Counted from the stretch's first letter, positions 17,166 to 27,836 are shown. The stretch is DNA of 64,000 nt from Marihabitans asiaticum (GCF_007828725.1 NZ_VIUW01000001.1:620001-684000), one strand, 5' to 3'. Notes: generated by a model not told the origin, from the sequence alone. Program-made: numbers and translations.

Positions 17166-17623
17166 CGGCTCTCCGAGGTGCAGCAGGGCGAAGGGGTGGT
17201 CAGCACCGGCAGCGACGCGCTCGCTGGGCGCGCGTCGGTCGGGTCGTCGTCCTTGACGACGTAGAACTCCCAGGGGGTGCCGGCGGGGTCGTGCACCCAG
17301 ACCTTGTCCTGGAGGGCGTAGCAGCAGGTGGTGTCGTCCTCGTCGAAGGAGGCCAGGCCGGCGGCGCCGATGCGCTCGCGGGCCGCGCTCACCCCTTCGC
17401 CGTCCTCGACCTCGACGCCGAGGTGGTTCAGCGCCCCGGCCGCCCCGTGGCCGCGGGTGGCCTCGTCGGTCTCGATGAGCACGAGCTTCAGCGGCGGCTC
17501 GACGACGGCGAAGTTGGCGTAGCCGGGTCGGCGCTTGTGCGGCTCGACGCCGAAGACGGCGGAGTAGAAGGCGATCGAGGCCTCGAGGTCGGTGACGTTG
17601 AGGGCGAGCTGGACTCGACTCAT
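17162..17623 (-). CDS. arsI: ArsI/CadI-type VOC metalloenzyme
   Basis: A 153-residue vicinal-oxygen-chelate protein. The family-defining cysteine pair is present in DDTTCCYALQDKVWV, metal ligands fall in RVQLALNV and LNHLGVEV, and DPAGTPWEFYVV is the last strand pair. ArsI is a C-As lyase that demethylates trivalent organoarsenicals; the near-identical CadI name comes from cadmium induction in Mycobacterium. The C-terminus ends in a short tail with another Cys pair (SPCCTSE). The ATG at 17623 fits the family N-terminus. First gene of the arsI-acr3 operon. Confidence 0.85.
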   Translation of the reverse strand: MSRVQLALNVTDLEASIAFYSAVFGVEPHKRRPGYANFAVVEPPLKLVLIETDEATRGHGAAGALNHLGVEVEDGEGVSAARERIGAAGLASFDEDDTTCCYALQDKVWVHDPAGTPWEFYVVKDDDPTDARPASASLPVLTTPSPCCTSESR

Positions 17624-17657
17624 GCGGGCTCCTCGTCGGGGGTGGTCAGTCACCTGC

Positions 17658-17691
17658 ATTGATACTCGTCAATATAGATGTGTGTCAATAT
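17658..17691. promoter_or_regulatory. ArsR operator region
   Basis: The divergent arsI/arsR gap holds an inverted repeat ATTGA-N6-TCAAT and two direct copies of GTCAATAT (17668 and 17684). AT-rich inverted repeats of this form are typical ArsR/SmtB operators and would control both directions. Confidence 0.6.
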
Positions 17692-18046
17692 GGACCTCAT
17701 GGCGACGACCCTCCCGCTCCTCGACACCGCCGTGGCCAAGTGCTGCGCGGAGCCGGGGAGCGCGCCGCTGGACCGCGACGAGGCCGACGCCGTGGCCCGG
17801 CTGCTCAAGGCGGTCGCCGACCCGGTCCGCCTGCAGATCATCAGCATCGTGCGCTGCTCCGAGGGGGGCGAGGTGTGCGCCTGCGACCTCCCTTCGCCCC
17901 TCGGCTTGGCCCAGCCGACCGTCTCCCACCACCTCAAGGTCCTGGTCGACGCCGGGCTCCTCGAGCGCGAGCGCCGCGGGCAGTGGGCGTGGTTCAGCCT
18001 CGTCCCGGAGCGGCTCGAGCTGGCCCGGCGCGCGCTCGGCACCTGA
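17690..18046 (+). CDS. arsR: ArsR-family arsenite-responsive repressor
   Basis: A 118-residue winged-helix repressor. The metal site CACDL in GGEVCACDLPS corresponds to the ELCVCDL motif of ArsR, next to the helix-turn-helix LGLAQPTVSHHLKVLVDAGL. A further CC pair near the N-terminus (AKCCAEPG) could add a ligand. Start at ATG 17690 or ATG 17699 (three residues shorter). As(III) binding should release DNA and allow transcription of arsI-acr3 and itself. Confidence 0.9.
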   Translation: MDLMATTLPLLDTAVAKCCAEPGSAPLDRDEADAVARLLKAVADPVRLQIISIVRCSEGGEVCACDLPSPLGLAQPTVSHHLKVLVDAGLLERERRGQWAWFSLVPERLELARRALGT

Positions 18047-18102
18047 GGCCTCTGCCCTCCCTTCGCGCGAGCTCACGGTGGGAGGTCGGCGCGGGCCGGC
18101 CC

Positions 18103-18108
18103 TAGAGT
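18103..18108 (+). promoter_or_regulatory. -10 box of the PLP decarboxylase gene
   Basis: TAGAGT, 7 nt before ATG 18116; leaderless pattern that decides the start over an ATG nine bases later. Confidence 0.55.
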
Positions 18109-18115
18109 GCCGACC

Positions 18116-19489
18116 ATGCACGGCATGAGCGACGCCTCGATCCACCGCCTCGGCCAGTCCGTCCTGGGCTACGCCGAGGGCAGGCTCAAGCTGCACCCGG
18201 TCCCGCTGGACTACACCCTCACCCCCGAGCAGCTGCTCGACCGGGCCGGTCAGACGATCACCGCCGAGGGGCTCGGCGGCCAGCGGGCGATGAGCCTCTT
18301 CGAGGAGGTCCTCGCCCCGGCCTGCCTGTCGGTCGACCACCCGCGCTACCTCTCCTTCATCCCGTGCGCGCCGAGCGACGCGGCGACGATGTTCGACCTC
18401 GTCGTCTCGGCGTCCTCGATGTACGCCGGGTCCTGGCTGGAGGGCTCCGGCGCGGTCTTCGCCGAGAACCAGGCGCTGCGCTGGATCGCCGACCTCGCCG
18501 GGCTGCCCGAGTCCGCCGGGGGAGTCTTCGTACCCGGCGGGACGATCGGCAACCTCTCCGCGCTCGTCGCGGCCAGGCACAGTGCGCGCGAGCGTGCGAC
18601 CGTGGCGGCGGCGAAGGGGGAGCGCCCGCACCGGCCGTGGCGGGTTGCGGCGACCGAAGGGGCGCACAGCTCGATCAAGAGCGCCTGCGACGTCATGGAC
18701 GCCGAGCTCGTCACCGTGCCGCCGAGCGAGGAGCTGCGCCTGACCGGCTCGGCGCTGCGGGAGGTCATCGAGCGGGAGGGGCCGGAGACCTTCTTCGCCG
18801 TGGTCGCCACCTGCGGGACGACGAACTTCGGGGTGATCGACGAGCTGGCCGAGGTCGCTGATGTGTGCGCCGAGCACGGTATCTGGTTCCACGTCGACGG
18901 CGCGTACGGCGGCGCCGCCCTCGCCGCCCCGAGCGTGCGGGAGCGCTTCGCAGGGGTCGAGCGGGCCGACTCCTTCATCGTCGACCCGCACAAGTGGCTC
19001 TTCGCCCCCTTCGACTGCTGCGCGCTGCTCTACCGGGACCCGGCACGAGCGCGGGCGGCGCACACCCAGAAGGCGAGCTACCTCGACGTGCTCACCGACA
19101 CCCCGGACTGGAACCCGACCGACTACTCCGTCGGGCTGACCCGGCGGGCCCGCGGGCTGCCGCTCTGGTTCAGCCTCGCGACGCACGGCACCGACGCCTA
19201 CGCGACCGCGATCGAGCGCACCCTGGAGGTCGCTGCCTACGCCGAACGGCGGGTGCGCGAGAGCGAGCACCTCGAGCTCGTCGCCCATCGCGACCTGTCG
19301 GTGGTCGTCTTCCGTCGCCTCGGGTGGGAGGCGGGCGACTATCAGGCGTGGTCGGACCGCCTGCTCGCCGACGAGGTCGCCTTCGTCGTGCCCACCTCGC
19401 ACGCCGGCGAGACCCTCGCCCGCTTCGCGATCGTCAACCCGCAGACGACGGAGGAGGACATCGACGAGATCCTCGCGACGATGGCCTGA
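18116..19489 (+). CDS. PLP-dependent group II amino acid decarboxylase
   Basis: A 457-residue protein of the aromatic-L-amino-acid/glutamate decarboxylase family. Landmarks are FVPGGTIGNLSALVAAR (phosphate site), HSSIKSA (ring-stacking histidine), FHVDGAYGGAA (aspartate to the pyridine nitrogen), and the Schiff-base lysine K293 in DPHKWLFAPFDCC. It releases CO2 from an amino acid to give an amine; aromatic amino acid or L-2,4-diaminobutyrate are possible substrates and the sequence alone does not decide. It stands alone between arsR and the DUF3263 gene. Confidence 0.82.
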   Translation: MHGMSDASIHRLGQSVLGYAEGRLKLHPVPLDYTLTPEQLLDRAGQTITAEGLGGQRAMSLFEEVLAPACLSVDHPRYLSFIPCAPSDAATMFDLVVSASSMYAGSWLEGSGAVFAENQALRWIADLAGLPESAGGVFVPGGTIGNLSALVAARHSARERATVAAAKGERPHRPWRVAATEGAHSSIKSACDVMDAELVTVPPSEELRLTGSALREVIEREGPETFFAVVATCGTTNFGVIDELAEVADVCAEHGIWFHVDGAYGGAALAAPSVRERFAGVERADSFIVDPHKWLFAPFDCCALLYRDPARARAAHTQKASYLDVLTDTPDWNPTDYSVGLTRRARGLPLWFSLATHGTDAYATAIERTLEVAAYAERRVRESEHLELVAHRDLSVVVFRRLGWEAGDYQAWSDRLLADEVAFVVPTSHAGETLARFAIVNPQTTEEDIDEILATMA

Positions 19490-19551
19490 GCGTGGGGCCG
19501 GAGAGGCCTGAGTGACGCGCGTGGCGCGCTGTCCAGCCGCCACGCCGGTCT

Positions 19552-19582
19552 AATGACACCGCTGTCATTCGATCGCTATAGT
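19552..19582 (+). promoter_or_regulatory. Near-consensus promoter with inverted repeat at -35
   Basis: ATGACA and TATAGT are separated by 18 nt, close to the primary sigma consensus. The -35 region lies within an inverted repeat AATGACA-CCGC-TGTCATT (19552-19569), a possible operator for the DUF3263 gene. Confidence 0.55.
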
Positions 19583-19625
19583 GGCGGGCACGCCGACCTG
19601 GCAGCCACCAACCGGAAGAGGCCCC

Positions 19626-19916
19626 GTGAGCTCCGCAGCGCACCAGCAGACTCAGGCGACCGACGCCCCGCTCTCCGATCGCGACCGCGAGATCCTTGCC
19701 TTCGAGCGGCAGTGGTGGACCTACCAGGGCGCCAAGGAGCAGATGATCAAGGAGCTCTTCGACATGAGCTCCACCCGCTACTACCAGGTGCTCAACGGCC
19801 TCATCAACAACCCGGCCGCGCTCGCCGAGGACCCGATGCTCGTCAAGCGCCTGCGCCGGATGCGCCAGGCCCGCCAGCGCAGCCGCAGCGCGCGCCGACT
19901 CGGTTTCGAGCGCTGA
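19626..19916 (+). CDS. DUF3263 protein
   Basis: A 96-residue protein with the DUF3263 core: LSDRDREILAFERQWW, then KEQMIKELFDMSSTRYYQVL, and a basic tail rich in Arg. The middle part looks like a small helix-turn-helix (sigma-70 region 4-like), so a DNA-binding role is plausible. The GTG at 19626 gives the usual family length. In other actinobacteria the gene is found near groEL and a LytR_C protein; here groEL follows after a strong terminator. Confidence 0.8.
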   Translation: MSSAAHQQTQATDAPLSDRDREILAFERQWWTYQGAKEQMIKELFDMSSTRYYQVLNGLINNPAALAEDPMLVKRLRRMRQARQRSRSARRLGFER

Positions 19917-19929
19917 GGAGACCCGAGGA

Positions 19930-19970
19930 CGAAGGGGGGATCCCGCCGCTGCGGCGAGGGTCCCCCTTCG
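19930..19970 (+). terminator. Terminator hairpin with CGAAGGGG arms
   Basis: Arms beginning CGAAGGGGG and ending CCCCCTTCG enclose a GCCGC/GCGGC inner stem with a few mismatches. It separates the DUF3263 gene from groEL. Confidence 0.65.
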
Positions 19971-19992
19971 CCGTGGACCGGTGGCACGGGCG

Positions 19993-20019
19993 TTTGCACT
20001 CTGCCCTCACGAGTGCCAA
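19993..20019. promoter_or_regulatory. CIRCE element 1 (HrcA operator)
   Basis: TTTGCACTC-N9-GAGTGCCAA, close to the CIRCE consensus TTAGCACTC-N9-GAGTGCTAA. Confidence 0.85.
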
Positions 20020-20027
20020 TAATGGCG

Positions 20028-20054
20028 TTAGCACTCTCGACCCGAGAGTGATAA
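20028..20054. promoter_or_regulatory. CIRCE element 2 (HrcA operator)
   Basis: TTAGCACTC-N9-GAGTGATAA matches the consensus at all but one position. Two operators in tandem indicate tight HrcA repression and heat-shock induction of the downstream groEL. Confidence 0.9.
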
Positions 20055-20074
20055 CAACCCGACCGGTCCGGTGA

Positions 20075-21799
<1,725 letters not shown>

Positions 21800-21822
21800 C
21801 CCGAGCTCGCGCCACCCACTGA

Positions 21823-21864
21823 CGAAGGGGGTGGTCCTCCCAACCGGGAGGGCCACCCCCTTCG
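21823..21864 (+). terminator. Terminator of groEL
   Basis: Hairpin with arms CGAAGGGGGTGG..CCTCCC and GGGAGG..CCACCCCCTTCG, again made from inverted copies of the dispersed octamer. Confidence 0.75.
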
Positions 21865-21955
21865 CCTGTCTCGGCCACCTGTCACCTCTCGCAGGGGGGC
21901 TACCCCCACCCGCGCTCGGCGGAGAACCCGGTTCAGCTTCACGCTCGGGCCGCCC

Positions 21956-21961
21956 TAGATT
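21956..21961 (+). promoter_or_regulatory. Possible -10 box of the ABC exporter operon
   Basis: TAGATT about 41 nt before the ATG at 22003, leaving a short leader with GGGGAG as ribosome binding site. Confidence 0.4.
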
Positions 21962-22002
21962 GGTCACCGACCCACCTAGACCACCCGCCACCAGGGGAGC
22001 TC

Positions 22003-22743
22003 ATGAGCACTCGCGTCGCCGCACGCACCACCGATCTACGCAAGACCTACGGCAAGGGCGATACCACCGTCGCCGCCCTCGACGGGATCGACCTCGAGAT
22101 CGGCGGAGGTGAGTTCACCGCGATCATGGGCCCGTCCGGCTCCGGCAAGTCCACCCTCATGCACTGCCTCGCCGGGCTGGACTCGATCACCTCTGGGCGG
22201 GTCGAGATCGGTGATGTCGACATCACCCGGCTCAAGGAGAAGGACCTCACCAAGCTGCGCCGGGACCGGATCGGCTTCGTCTTCCAGGCCTTCAACCTCG
22301 TGCCGACCCTCAGCGCCGAGGAGAACATCACCCTGCCGCTGGCGATCGCCGGGCGCGAGCCGGACCAGGAGTGGTTCGACCTCGTGATCGACACCGTGGG
22401 CCTGCGCAACCGGCTTGGTCACCGACCCAGCGAGCTCTCCGGTGGGCAGCAGCAGCGCGTCGCCTGCGCCCGGGCGCTGGTGAGCAAGCCCGACATCATC
22501 TTCGCCGACGAGCCCACCGGCAACCTCGACTCCACCAGCTCGGCGGACGTCCTGGCATTCCTGCGGCGCAGCGTCGACGAGTTCGACCAGACCATCGTCA
22601 TGGTCACCCACGACCCGATCGCGGCCAGCCACACCGACCGCGTGCTCATCCTGCGTGACGGGCAGATCGTCGACGAGCTGTGGCACCCCTCGCGAGAGGC
22701 CATCATCGAGGCGATGATGAGCCCGACCGAGCAGGTGCGGTGA
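22003..22743 (+). CDS. ABC transporter ATPase, MacB/LolD type
   Basis: A 246-residue ATP-binding subunit. Walker A is GPSGSGKST with K49, the signature is LSGGQQQRVACARAL, Walker B is IIFADEPTGNLDS, and the switch histidine is in VMVTHDPIA. The sequence type matches MacB/LolD/FtsE-like ATPases that power FtsX-fold permeases. Its TGA overlaps the ATG of the permease gene, so the pair forms one exporter. Such systems move lipoproteins, peptides or drugs, or act in envelope stress; the cargo is unknown. Confidence 0.92.
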   Translation: MSTRVAARTTDLRKTYGKGDTTVAALDGIDLEIGGGEFTAIMGPSGSGKSTLMHCLAGLDSITSGRVEIGDVDITRLKEKDLTKLRRDRIGFVFQAFNLVPTLSAEENITLPLAIAGREPDQEWFDLVIDTVGLRNRLGHRPSELSGGQQQRVACARALVSKPDIIFADEPTGNLDSTSSADVLAFLRRSVDEFDQTIVMVTHDPIAASHTDRVLILRDGQIVDELWHPSREAIIEAMMSPTEQVR

Positions 22744-25262
22744 TGCTGCGCTCGACCCTGAAGTCGCTCGCGGCTCGCAAGCTGCGGCTCGTGATGTCGG
22801 CGATGGCGATCGTGCTCGGCGTCGGCTTCGTCACTGGGTCGCTGATCTTCACCGACACCCTGGGCCGCACCTTCGACGGCATCGTCGAGGGCACCGTGGG
22901 TGATGTCGTCGTCCGGGCCGAGGGAGCCGACTTCGACTCCAGCGCCGTGATCCCCGCCGAGGATCTGGCCCCCCTCGAAGACCTCGACGGGGTCGAGCGG
23001 GTCGACGGCAACGTCGACGCGATGGGTGTCTTCGTCGTCGGCGAGAACGGCAACGTCGTCGGCGGGCAGGGGGCGCCGGCGATGGCCTTCAACCACACCG
23101 ATGCGCCGAACCAGCTGGGCAAGGAGGTCGTCGAGTACGACCAGGGGCGCGCCCCGACCGGCGAGGACGAGGTGGCCGTCGACTCCCTGACCGCCGAGCG
23201 CGCCGGGCTCGCCCTCGGCGACACCGTGCAGATGGTGACGGCAGGCGAGTATCCGCAGCTCGAGGCCGAGCTGGTCGGCACCTTCGAGTTCGGCGAAGGG
23301 GGGATGGCCGGCGCCTCGATCACCCTCTTCGACACCGCGACCGCGCAGAAGTACTTCCTCGGCGGCGAGGACGCCTACACCTCCGCCTGGCTCACCACGC
23401 AGGACGGCGCCGAGCAGGAGGTCGCCGACTCGGCGGCAGGGCTCGTGCCCGACGGCTTCGAGGCCCGGACGGGCAAGGCGATCGCCGACGAGACGGCCGA
23501 TCAGATCGAGGAGGGGCTGAGCTTCATCACGACCTTCCTCCTCGTCTTCGCCGGGGTGGCCCTCTTCGTCGGGTCCTTCCTCATCATCAACACCTTCTCG
23601 ATCCTCGTCGCCCAGCGCGGCCGCGAGCTGGCGATGCTGCGCGCCATCGGCGCGAGCCGTCGCCAGGTGACGATGTCGGTGCTCGTCGAGGCCCTCGTCG
23701 TCGGCATCGTCGGCAGCACCCTCGGGCTGGCGCTCGGGGTGCTGCTCGCGATGGCCATCCAGGCGCTCTTCGGCACCCTCGGCCTGGATCTCAGCGGGAC
23801 CGGCCTGGTCTTCACCCCCCGCACCGTCATCGCCGCCTACGCCGTCGGGGTTCTCGTGACCCTGCTCGCGGCGTACATCCCCGCTCGGCGGGCGGGTCAG
23901 GTCGCCCCGGTCGAGGCCATGCGGGAGAGCTCCGGCACGAGCGGCGGTCACCCGATCCGTCGCGCGCTCGAGGTGGCGCTGCTGGTCGTCGGTGTCGCGG
24001 TCTTCCTCGCCGGGCTCTTCGTGGTCGAGGACAACCAGGTGTGGTGGTTCGGCGCGGGTCTCGTGCTCACCCTCCTGGGTACCGCCTTCCTCTCCCCGAT
24101 CGTGGGGCTGCCCGTGATCCGCGGGCTGGGGTGGCTCTACCGGAAGGTCTTCGGCAGCGTCGGGCGGATGGCCGAGGAGAACGCCGTGCGCGCCCCGGGG
24201 CGCACCGCTGCCACCGCATCGGCGCTGATGATCGGGATGACCCTCGTCGCGCTCATGGGGGTGCTCTCCTCGAGCGCGTCCGCGAGCATCGACAAGCAGA
24301 TCGAGGACACCTTCACCGCCGACTACATCTACTCCAACGCGATCGGTCAGCCGTTCTCGCCCAAGGTCGCCGAGCGAGCGGCCGACGTCGACGGCGTCCG
24401 CGCCGTCTCGCCGGTCCGCTTCGCGTCGGTCGAGCTCGACGGGGAGCGTCAGTTCGTCCAGGCCGTGGACCCGCAGACCTTCGGCGAGGTCGAGGACATC
24501 GAGATCACCGAGGGGGAGAACACCCTCGACCCGAGCAGCGTCCTCGTCGGCAGCAGTCAGCAGGAGGGCCGCTCGATCGGCGACACGCTGACCGTCACCA
24601 GCGGAGGGCAGAGCACGGACCTGACGATCACCGGCTTCTACGACGAGATCGCGGCCACCCAGAACGACCAGCTCCTCGTGAGCATCGACGCGCTGGAGTC
24701 CCTGGGCGCGCAGGCGGCGGACAACTGGGTCTTCGTCTTCCTCGACGAGGGCGCGGACCAGGAGGCGGTCAAGGCCGACCTCGAGTCCGTCATCGAGGGT
24801 CAGCCGCTCGTGACGCTGAAGGACCAGCAGTCCTACTCCGACGAGCAGCGCGCGAGCATCAACCAGCTGCTCTACCTCATCTATGCCCTGCTCGGCCTGG
24901 CGATCGTCATCGCGATCCTCGGGATCGTCAACACCCTTGGGCTGTCGGTGATGGAGCGCACCCGGGAGATCGGGCTGCTGCGCGCGGTCGGACTCTCCCG
25001 CAGCCAGCTGCGTCGGATGATCCGGCTGGAGTCGATCACCATCGCCCTCCTCGGAGCGGTCCTCGGGATCGGCCTCGGCGTCGTCGGAGGGGTGGCGATC
25101 CAGCGGGCGCTCGAGGAGGACGGCATCACGGTGCTCTCGATCCCGTGGCTGCAGCTGCTCGTCTTCCTCGTACTGGCCGCGGTGATCGGGGTGCTGGCCG
25201 CGCTCTGGCCGGCCTTCCGGGCCAGCCGGATGGACGTGCTGCAGGCGATCAGCACCGAGTAG
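22743..25262 (+). CDS. ABC transporter permease, two FtsX domains
   Basis: An 839-residue permease with the MacB-like duplicated layout: an N-terminal membrane helix (about 18-38), a large periplasmic-type domain, an FtsX domain with three helices (about 280-410), further central helices, a second extracellular domain, and a second FtsX domain at the C-terminus (about 725-835). The repeated R-E-L-A-M-L-R-A-I-G and R-E-I-G-L-L-R-A-V-G coupling segments mark both FtsX units. It pairs with the ATPase just upstream. A 43-bp palindrome ends the operon. Confidence 0.88.
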   Translation: MLRSTLKSLAARKLRLVMSAMAIVLGVGFVTGSLIFTDTLGRTFDGIVEGTVGDVVVRAEGADFDSSAVIPAEDLAPLEDLDGVERVDGNVDAMGVFVVGENGNVVGGQGAPAMAFNHTDAPNQLGKEVVEYDQGRAPTGEDEVAVDSLTAERAGLALGDTVQMVTAGEYPQLEAELVGTFEFGEGGMAGASITLFDTATAQKYFLGGEDAYTSAWLTTQDGAEQEVADSAAGLVPDGFEARTGKAIADETADQIEEGLSFITTFLLVFAGVALFVGSFLIINTFSILVAQRGRELAMLRAIGASRRQVTMSVLVEALVVGIVGSTLGLALGVLLAMAIQALFGTLGLDLSGTGLVFTPRTVIAAYAVGVLVTLLAAYIPARRAGQVAPVEAMRESSGTSGGHPIRRALEVALLVVGVAVFLAGLFVVEDNQVWWFGAGLVLTLLGTAFLSPIVGLPVIRGLGWLYRKVFGSVGRMAEENAVRAPGRTAATASALMIGMTLVALMGVLSSSASASIDKQIEDTFTADYIYSNAIGQPFSPKVAERAADVDGVRAVSPVRFASVELDGERQFVQAVDPQTFGEVEDIEITEGENTLDPSSVLVGSSQQEGRSIGDTLTVTSGGQSTDLTITGFYDEIAATQNDQLLVSIDALESLGAQAADNWVFVFLDEGADQEAVKADLESVIEGQPLVTLKDQQSYSDEQRASINQLLYLIYALLGLAIVIAILGIVNTLGLSVMERTREIGLLRAVGLSRSQLRRMIRLESITIALLGAVLGIGLGVVGGVAIQRALEEDGITVLSIPWLQLLVFLVLAAVIGVLAALWPAFRASRMDVLQAISTE

Positions 25263-25277
25263 GGCGGGGCGTGGACC

Positions 25278-25320
25278 GGACCGGGCGAAGGGGTGAGCAG
25301 CTCACCCCTTCGCCCGGTCC
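25278..25320. terminator. 43-bp palindrome between convergent genes
   Basis: Two perfect 21-bp arms around a single A, each holding GCGAAGGGG or its complement. It ends both the ABC exporter operon and the opposing WXG100 gene. Confidence 0.8.
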
Positions 25321-25329
25321 CGTCCCGGC

Positions 25330-25626
25330 CTACCGGCCGCCCATCATCGCCCGAGACGCCGCCTCGGCCTCGTCGTAGGTCTGGCTCGCGGCGCGCAGCG
25401 CCTGCGCGATCTCGTCGAGGCTGGTCTTGACCACCTGCTGGGTGGACCGCCAGTCGGCGGCCAGCTGCTGAAAGCTGGCCGCAGCCGACCCGCTCCACTC
25501 GGACTGCAGCGCGGTGAGCCGGCCCATCATCGCCGAGACCGAGGACTCGATGTCGGCGGAGATGCCCATCACGTCCGACGAGCTCGTCGCCAGGGCGTCG
25601 GTGCTCACGGAGAAGTTGGTCCCCAT
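25330..25626 (-). CDS. WXG100-family protein (EsxA-like)
   Basis: A 98-residue helical hairpin protein of the type exported by ESX/type VII systems. The turn motif is W-S-G in LQSEWSGSAAASFQQL near the middle, and the C-terminal secretion signal Y-x-x-x-E is present in TYDEAEAAS. No signal peptide, as expected. No EccC, EccD or partner gene lies nearby, so it is an orphan substrate of a system encoded elsewhere or a stand-alone WXG100 protein. Confidence 0.85.
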   Translation of the reverse strand: MGTNFSVSTDALATSSSDVMGISADIESSVSAMMGRLTALQSEWSGSAAASFQQLAADWRSTQQVVKTSLDEIAQALRAASQTYDEAEAASRAMMGGR

Positions 25627-25697
25627 GGTTGTGCTCCTCTCGAAGGTGCGGACCGCATGTGTCGGCCCGTCATCTCCAAGACGCTAGGGAATCTGGC

Positions 25698-27623
25698 CTA
25701 CTCGGCCGTGGAGTTATCCACAGGGGTGCGTGAGCGCTCCAGCGCCTGGGCGTACCAGACCCCCATCCCGAGCAGCACGATCCCCGCGACGATGAAGCTG
25801 AGCACCCGCGGCAGACCGTCGAGCGCGGCGAGGTCGTAGAAGAGCAGCTTGGCCACGACGAGCGCCGCGAGGGCCAGGCCGACCCGCACCGCGGTGCCGG
25901 CGTTCTCACCCCGGCCCAGACCGCGCACGAGCAGGGCCGCTGCCATGACCATCCAGAGCACGCTGGCGAGCATGTGCCCGACGACGAAGCCGTCGGCGGG
26001 GTGGGTGCCTGGCGCGGCACGGGCCGTGAGCGACCCGGCGAGGACGAGGGTGAGCGGGGCGAGCAGGGCGGCGGCCGCCAGGCCGGTCGCGGCGAGCGCG
26101 CGCTGACCCGGCGCGATCCGCCGCGCGGCGACCCCTAGCAGCGCGAGCAGCACGACGAGCGCGGCGGCCTCGGCGAGGTGCTGCCATCTCGTGCTCGGCG
26201 CCTCGCTCTCCAGCCACGCGAGCGGGATCAGCCGCGGGCTCGTCGTCAGCGCGACCACGGCGGTGATCACCGCCGCCACGGTCAGCGACCGGTCACGGAT
26301 CACCGCGCTGGCCGCGACCCACGAGATCGCGACGACGACGATCGCCAGCGGCACATAAGGCCCCTCGACGAGCCGGGCGGCCGCCGCGATGCTCGTCACT
26401 GCGGCGACGAAGAGGCAGACGCCGCGCAGCTGCCACGGCAGGTCGACGCCGCGTACCGGGGTGAGCGCCGCTGCCGCGACGTGTGCGATGACGACGAGCA
26501 CGAGGACCCCGAGGCCCACCCAGCGGGTCTCCGCCAACCCGGCGACGAGCGCGGGCAGTGTCGCGACGAGGACGAGGAGGTTGGGGGAGAGTGGTCCACC
26601 ACGGCGCAGGCCCACTGCGGCGGTGCCGAGCACGAAGAGCGCCAGCACCACGGCCATGACCGTGCCGCGGTGTCCATCGCCCTGGACGCCGACGGCGATC
26701 ATCGCGTAGAGGGTGGTCGGGAGCACCCGGGCGACGTCGAGGGCCACCCAGTGTCGGCCGATCTGCGCCGGGTAGGCCGCGATCGTCAGCGCGAGGAGGA
26801 AGCTGCCGACGAGGAGCGCCTCACCCGGGGCGATCACCGGCGCGAGGACGGCGACCCCGAGCACGATGAGCACGGCGAGCAGCTGACTGCCCCAGGCGCG
26901 TGCGAGCACCAGACCCACCGCGGCGACGAGACCCGCGACGAGCACACCGACGGCGGGCGGGAGCCACTCGTAGATCCGGGTCACCGCGAGGATGTCGAGG
27001 TAGGCAGCGGCGAATCCGGTGCCCACCAGCCCGAGTGCGCCTGCGCTTCCCCGCTGCCGCTGCTTCACGAGCAGCCCGGCACCGACGAGGGCGGCGGCGA
27101 GCACCGCTCCGGTGACGACCCGGGCGAGGGGGCCGAAGTAGCCGGCCTGGATCGCGAGGGCGAGCAGCAGGGCGATACCGATGAGGGTGACGCTGGCTCC
27201 GACCACCGCGAGCACCTTGGCGACGAGCCCGTCGCGCTGCCACCAGGGGTCGGCCGGGGTCGTGGGCCGGCCGGGTGGGGGGAGCGGTGTGCGTGGGGGC
27301 GGGGACGCGGGCGAAGGGTGGTGGCCTCCGGCCGCCCCCACCGGTGCCATCGGATGGGGCGGGGACGAGGGGGGAGGGGTCGGTCCCGGGTGCGCAAGGG
27401 GCGGTGGCGGGACAGGAGCCGTCGGGTGAGTTCCCGGGACGGGGGCCTGCGGGGATGCCTGGCGCGAGGCGGCGCGGGCCTCGTAGGTGTCGAGAGCTGT
27501 CCGCACCCGCGCGAGATGGTTGCCGACCTGGTACATGCGAGTCATCGCCTCGGCGAACTCGGCCTCCACGGTCCGCAGCTCGGCGCGCAGACTCTCCAGC
27601 TCGGGCTGCTGCGGGGGACTCAT
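25698..27623 (-). CDS. DUF2339 multi-spanning membrane protein
   Basis: A 641-residue protein. Residues 1-50 form a coiled coil (ELESLRAELRTVEAEFAEAM), followed by a Pro-rich stretch (about 60-130) and then many hydrophobic segments, around 16-18 helices, to the C-terminus. This coiled coil, Pro-rich linker and polytopic region is the DUF2339 pattern. The function is unknown. The ATG at 27623 is taken because the frame upstream has no coding character. The only neighbour on this strand is htrA, 213 bp upstream. Confidence 0.75.
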   Translation of the reverse strand: MSPPQQPELESLRAELRTVEAEFAEAMTRMYQVGNHLARVRTALDTYEARAASRQASPQAPVPGTHPTAPVPPPPLAHPGPTPPPSSPPHPMAPVGAAGGHHPSPASPPPRTPLPPPGRPTTPADPWWQRDGLVAKVLAVVGASVTLIGIALLLALAIQAGYFGPLARVVTGAVLAAALVGAGLLVKQRQRGSAGALGLVGTGFAAAYLDILAVTRIYEWLPPAVGVLVAGLVAAVGLVLARAWGSQLLAVLIVLGVAVLAPVIAPGEALLVGSFLLALTIAAYPAQIGRHWVALDVARVLPTTLYAMIAVGVQGDGHRGTVMAVVLALFVLGTAAVGLRRGGPLSPNLLVLVATLPALVAGLAETRWVGLGVLVLVVIAHVAAAALTPVRGVDLPWQLRGVCLFVAAVTSIAAAARLVEGPYVPLAIVVVAISWVAASAVIRDRSLTVAAVITAVVALTTSPRLIPLAWLESEAPSTRWQHLAEAAALVVLLALLGVAARRIAPGQRALAATGLAAAALLAPLTLVLAGSLTARAAPGTHPADGFVVGHMLASVLWMVMAAALLVRGLGRGENAGTAVRVGLALAALVVAKLLFYDLAALDGLPRVLSFIVAGIVLLGMGVWYAQALERSRTPVDNSTAE

Positions 27624-27801
27624 GCCCCCAGTGTGCCGCCACAACACACCGGGGGCATGAATCTGGCTACTCGTGCCCTGGACCGGACGCCACACCCGGG
27701 TCCAAGAGGTAGCACCCCTCACGAAGACCGGGCCGGGACGCCGAACCGGGGAGGAGACGGGATTCGTCCTGACCCTGCTGGCCTTCGTGAGTCCTATCAA
27801 A

Positions 27802-27828
27802 CCGAAGGGATCTTGGACCGACCTTCGG
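27802..27828 (-). terminator. Weak hairpin downstream of htrA
   Basis: CCGAAGG and CCTTCGG pair across a 13-nt loop just past the htrA stop. The stem is short, so this is tentative. The rest of the 27624-27836 gap shows nothing else I can name. Confidence 0.3.
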
Positions 27829-27836
27829 CCTGGCTG

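Noticed and set aside
16074-18046. The ars genes as a transferred resistance island
   Set aside because: No transposase, no flanking repeats, base composition like the neighbours, and normal CGAAGGGG content, so it looks like long-resident chromosome.
17669-19543. A 624-codon open frame antisense to arsR and the PLP decarboxylase gene
   Set aside because: Both sense-strand genes have clear catalytic motifs; the antisense product has none and would run through the ArsR operator.
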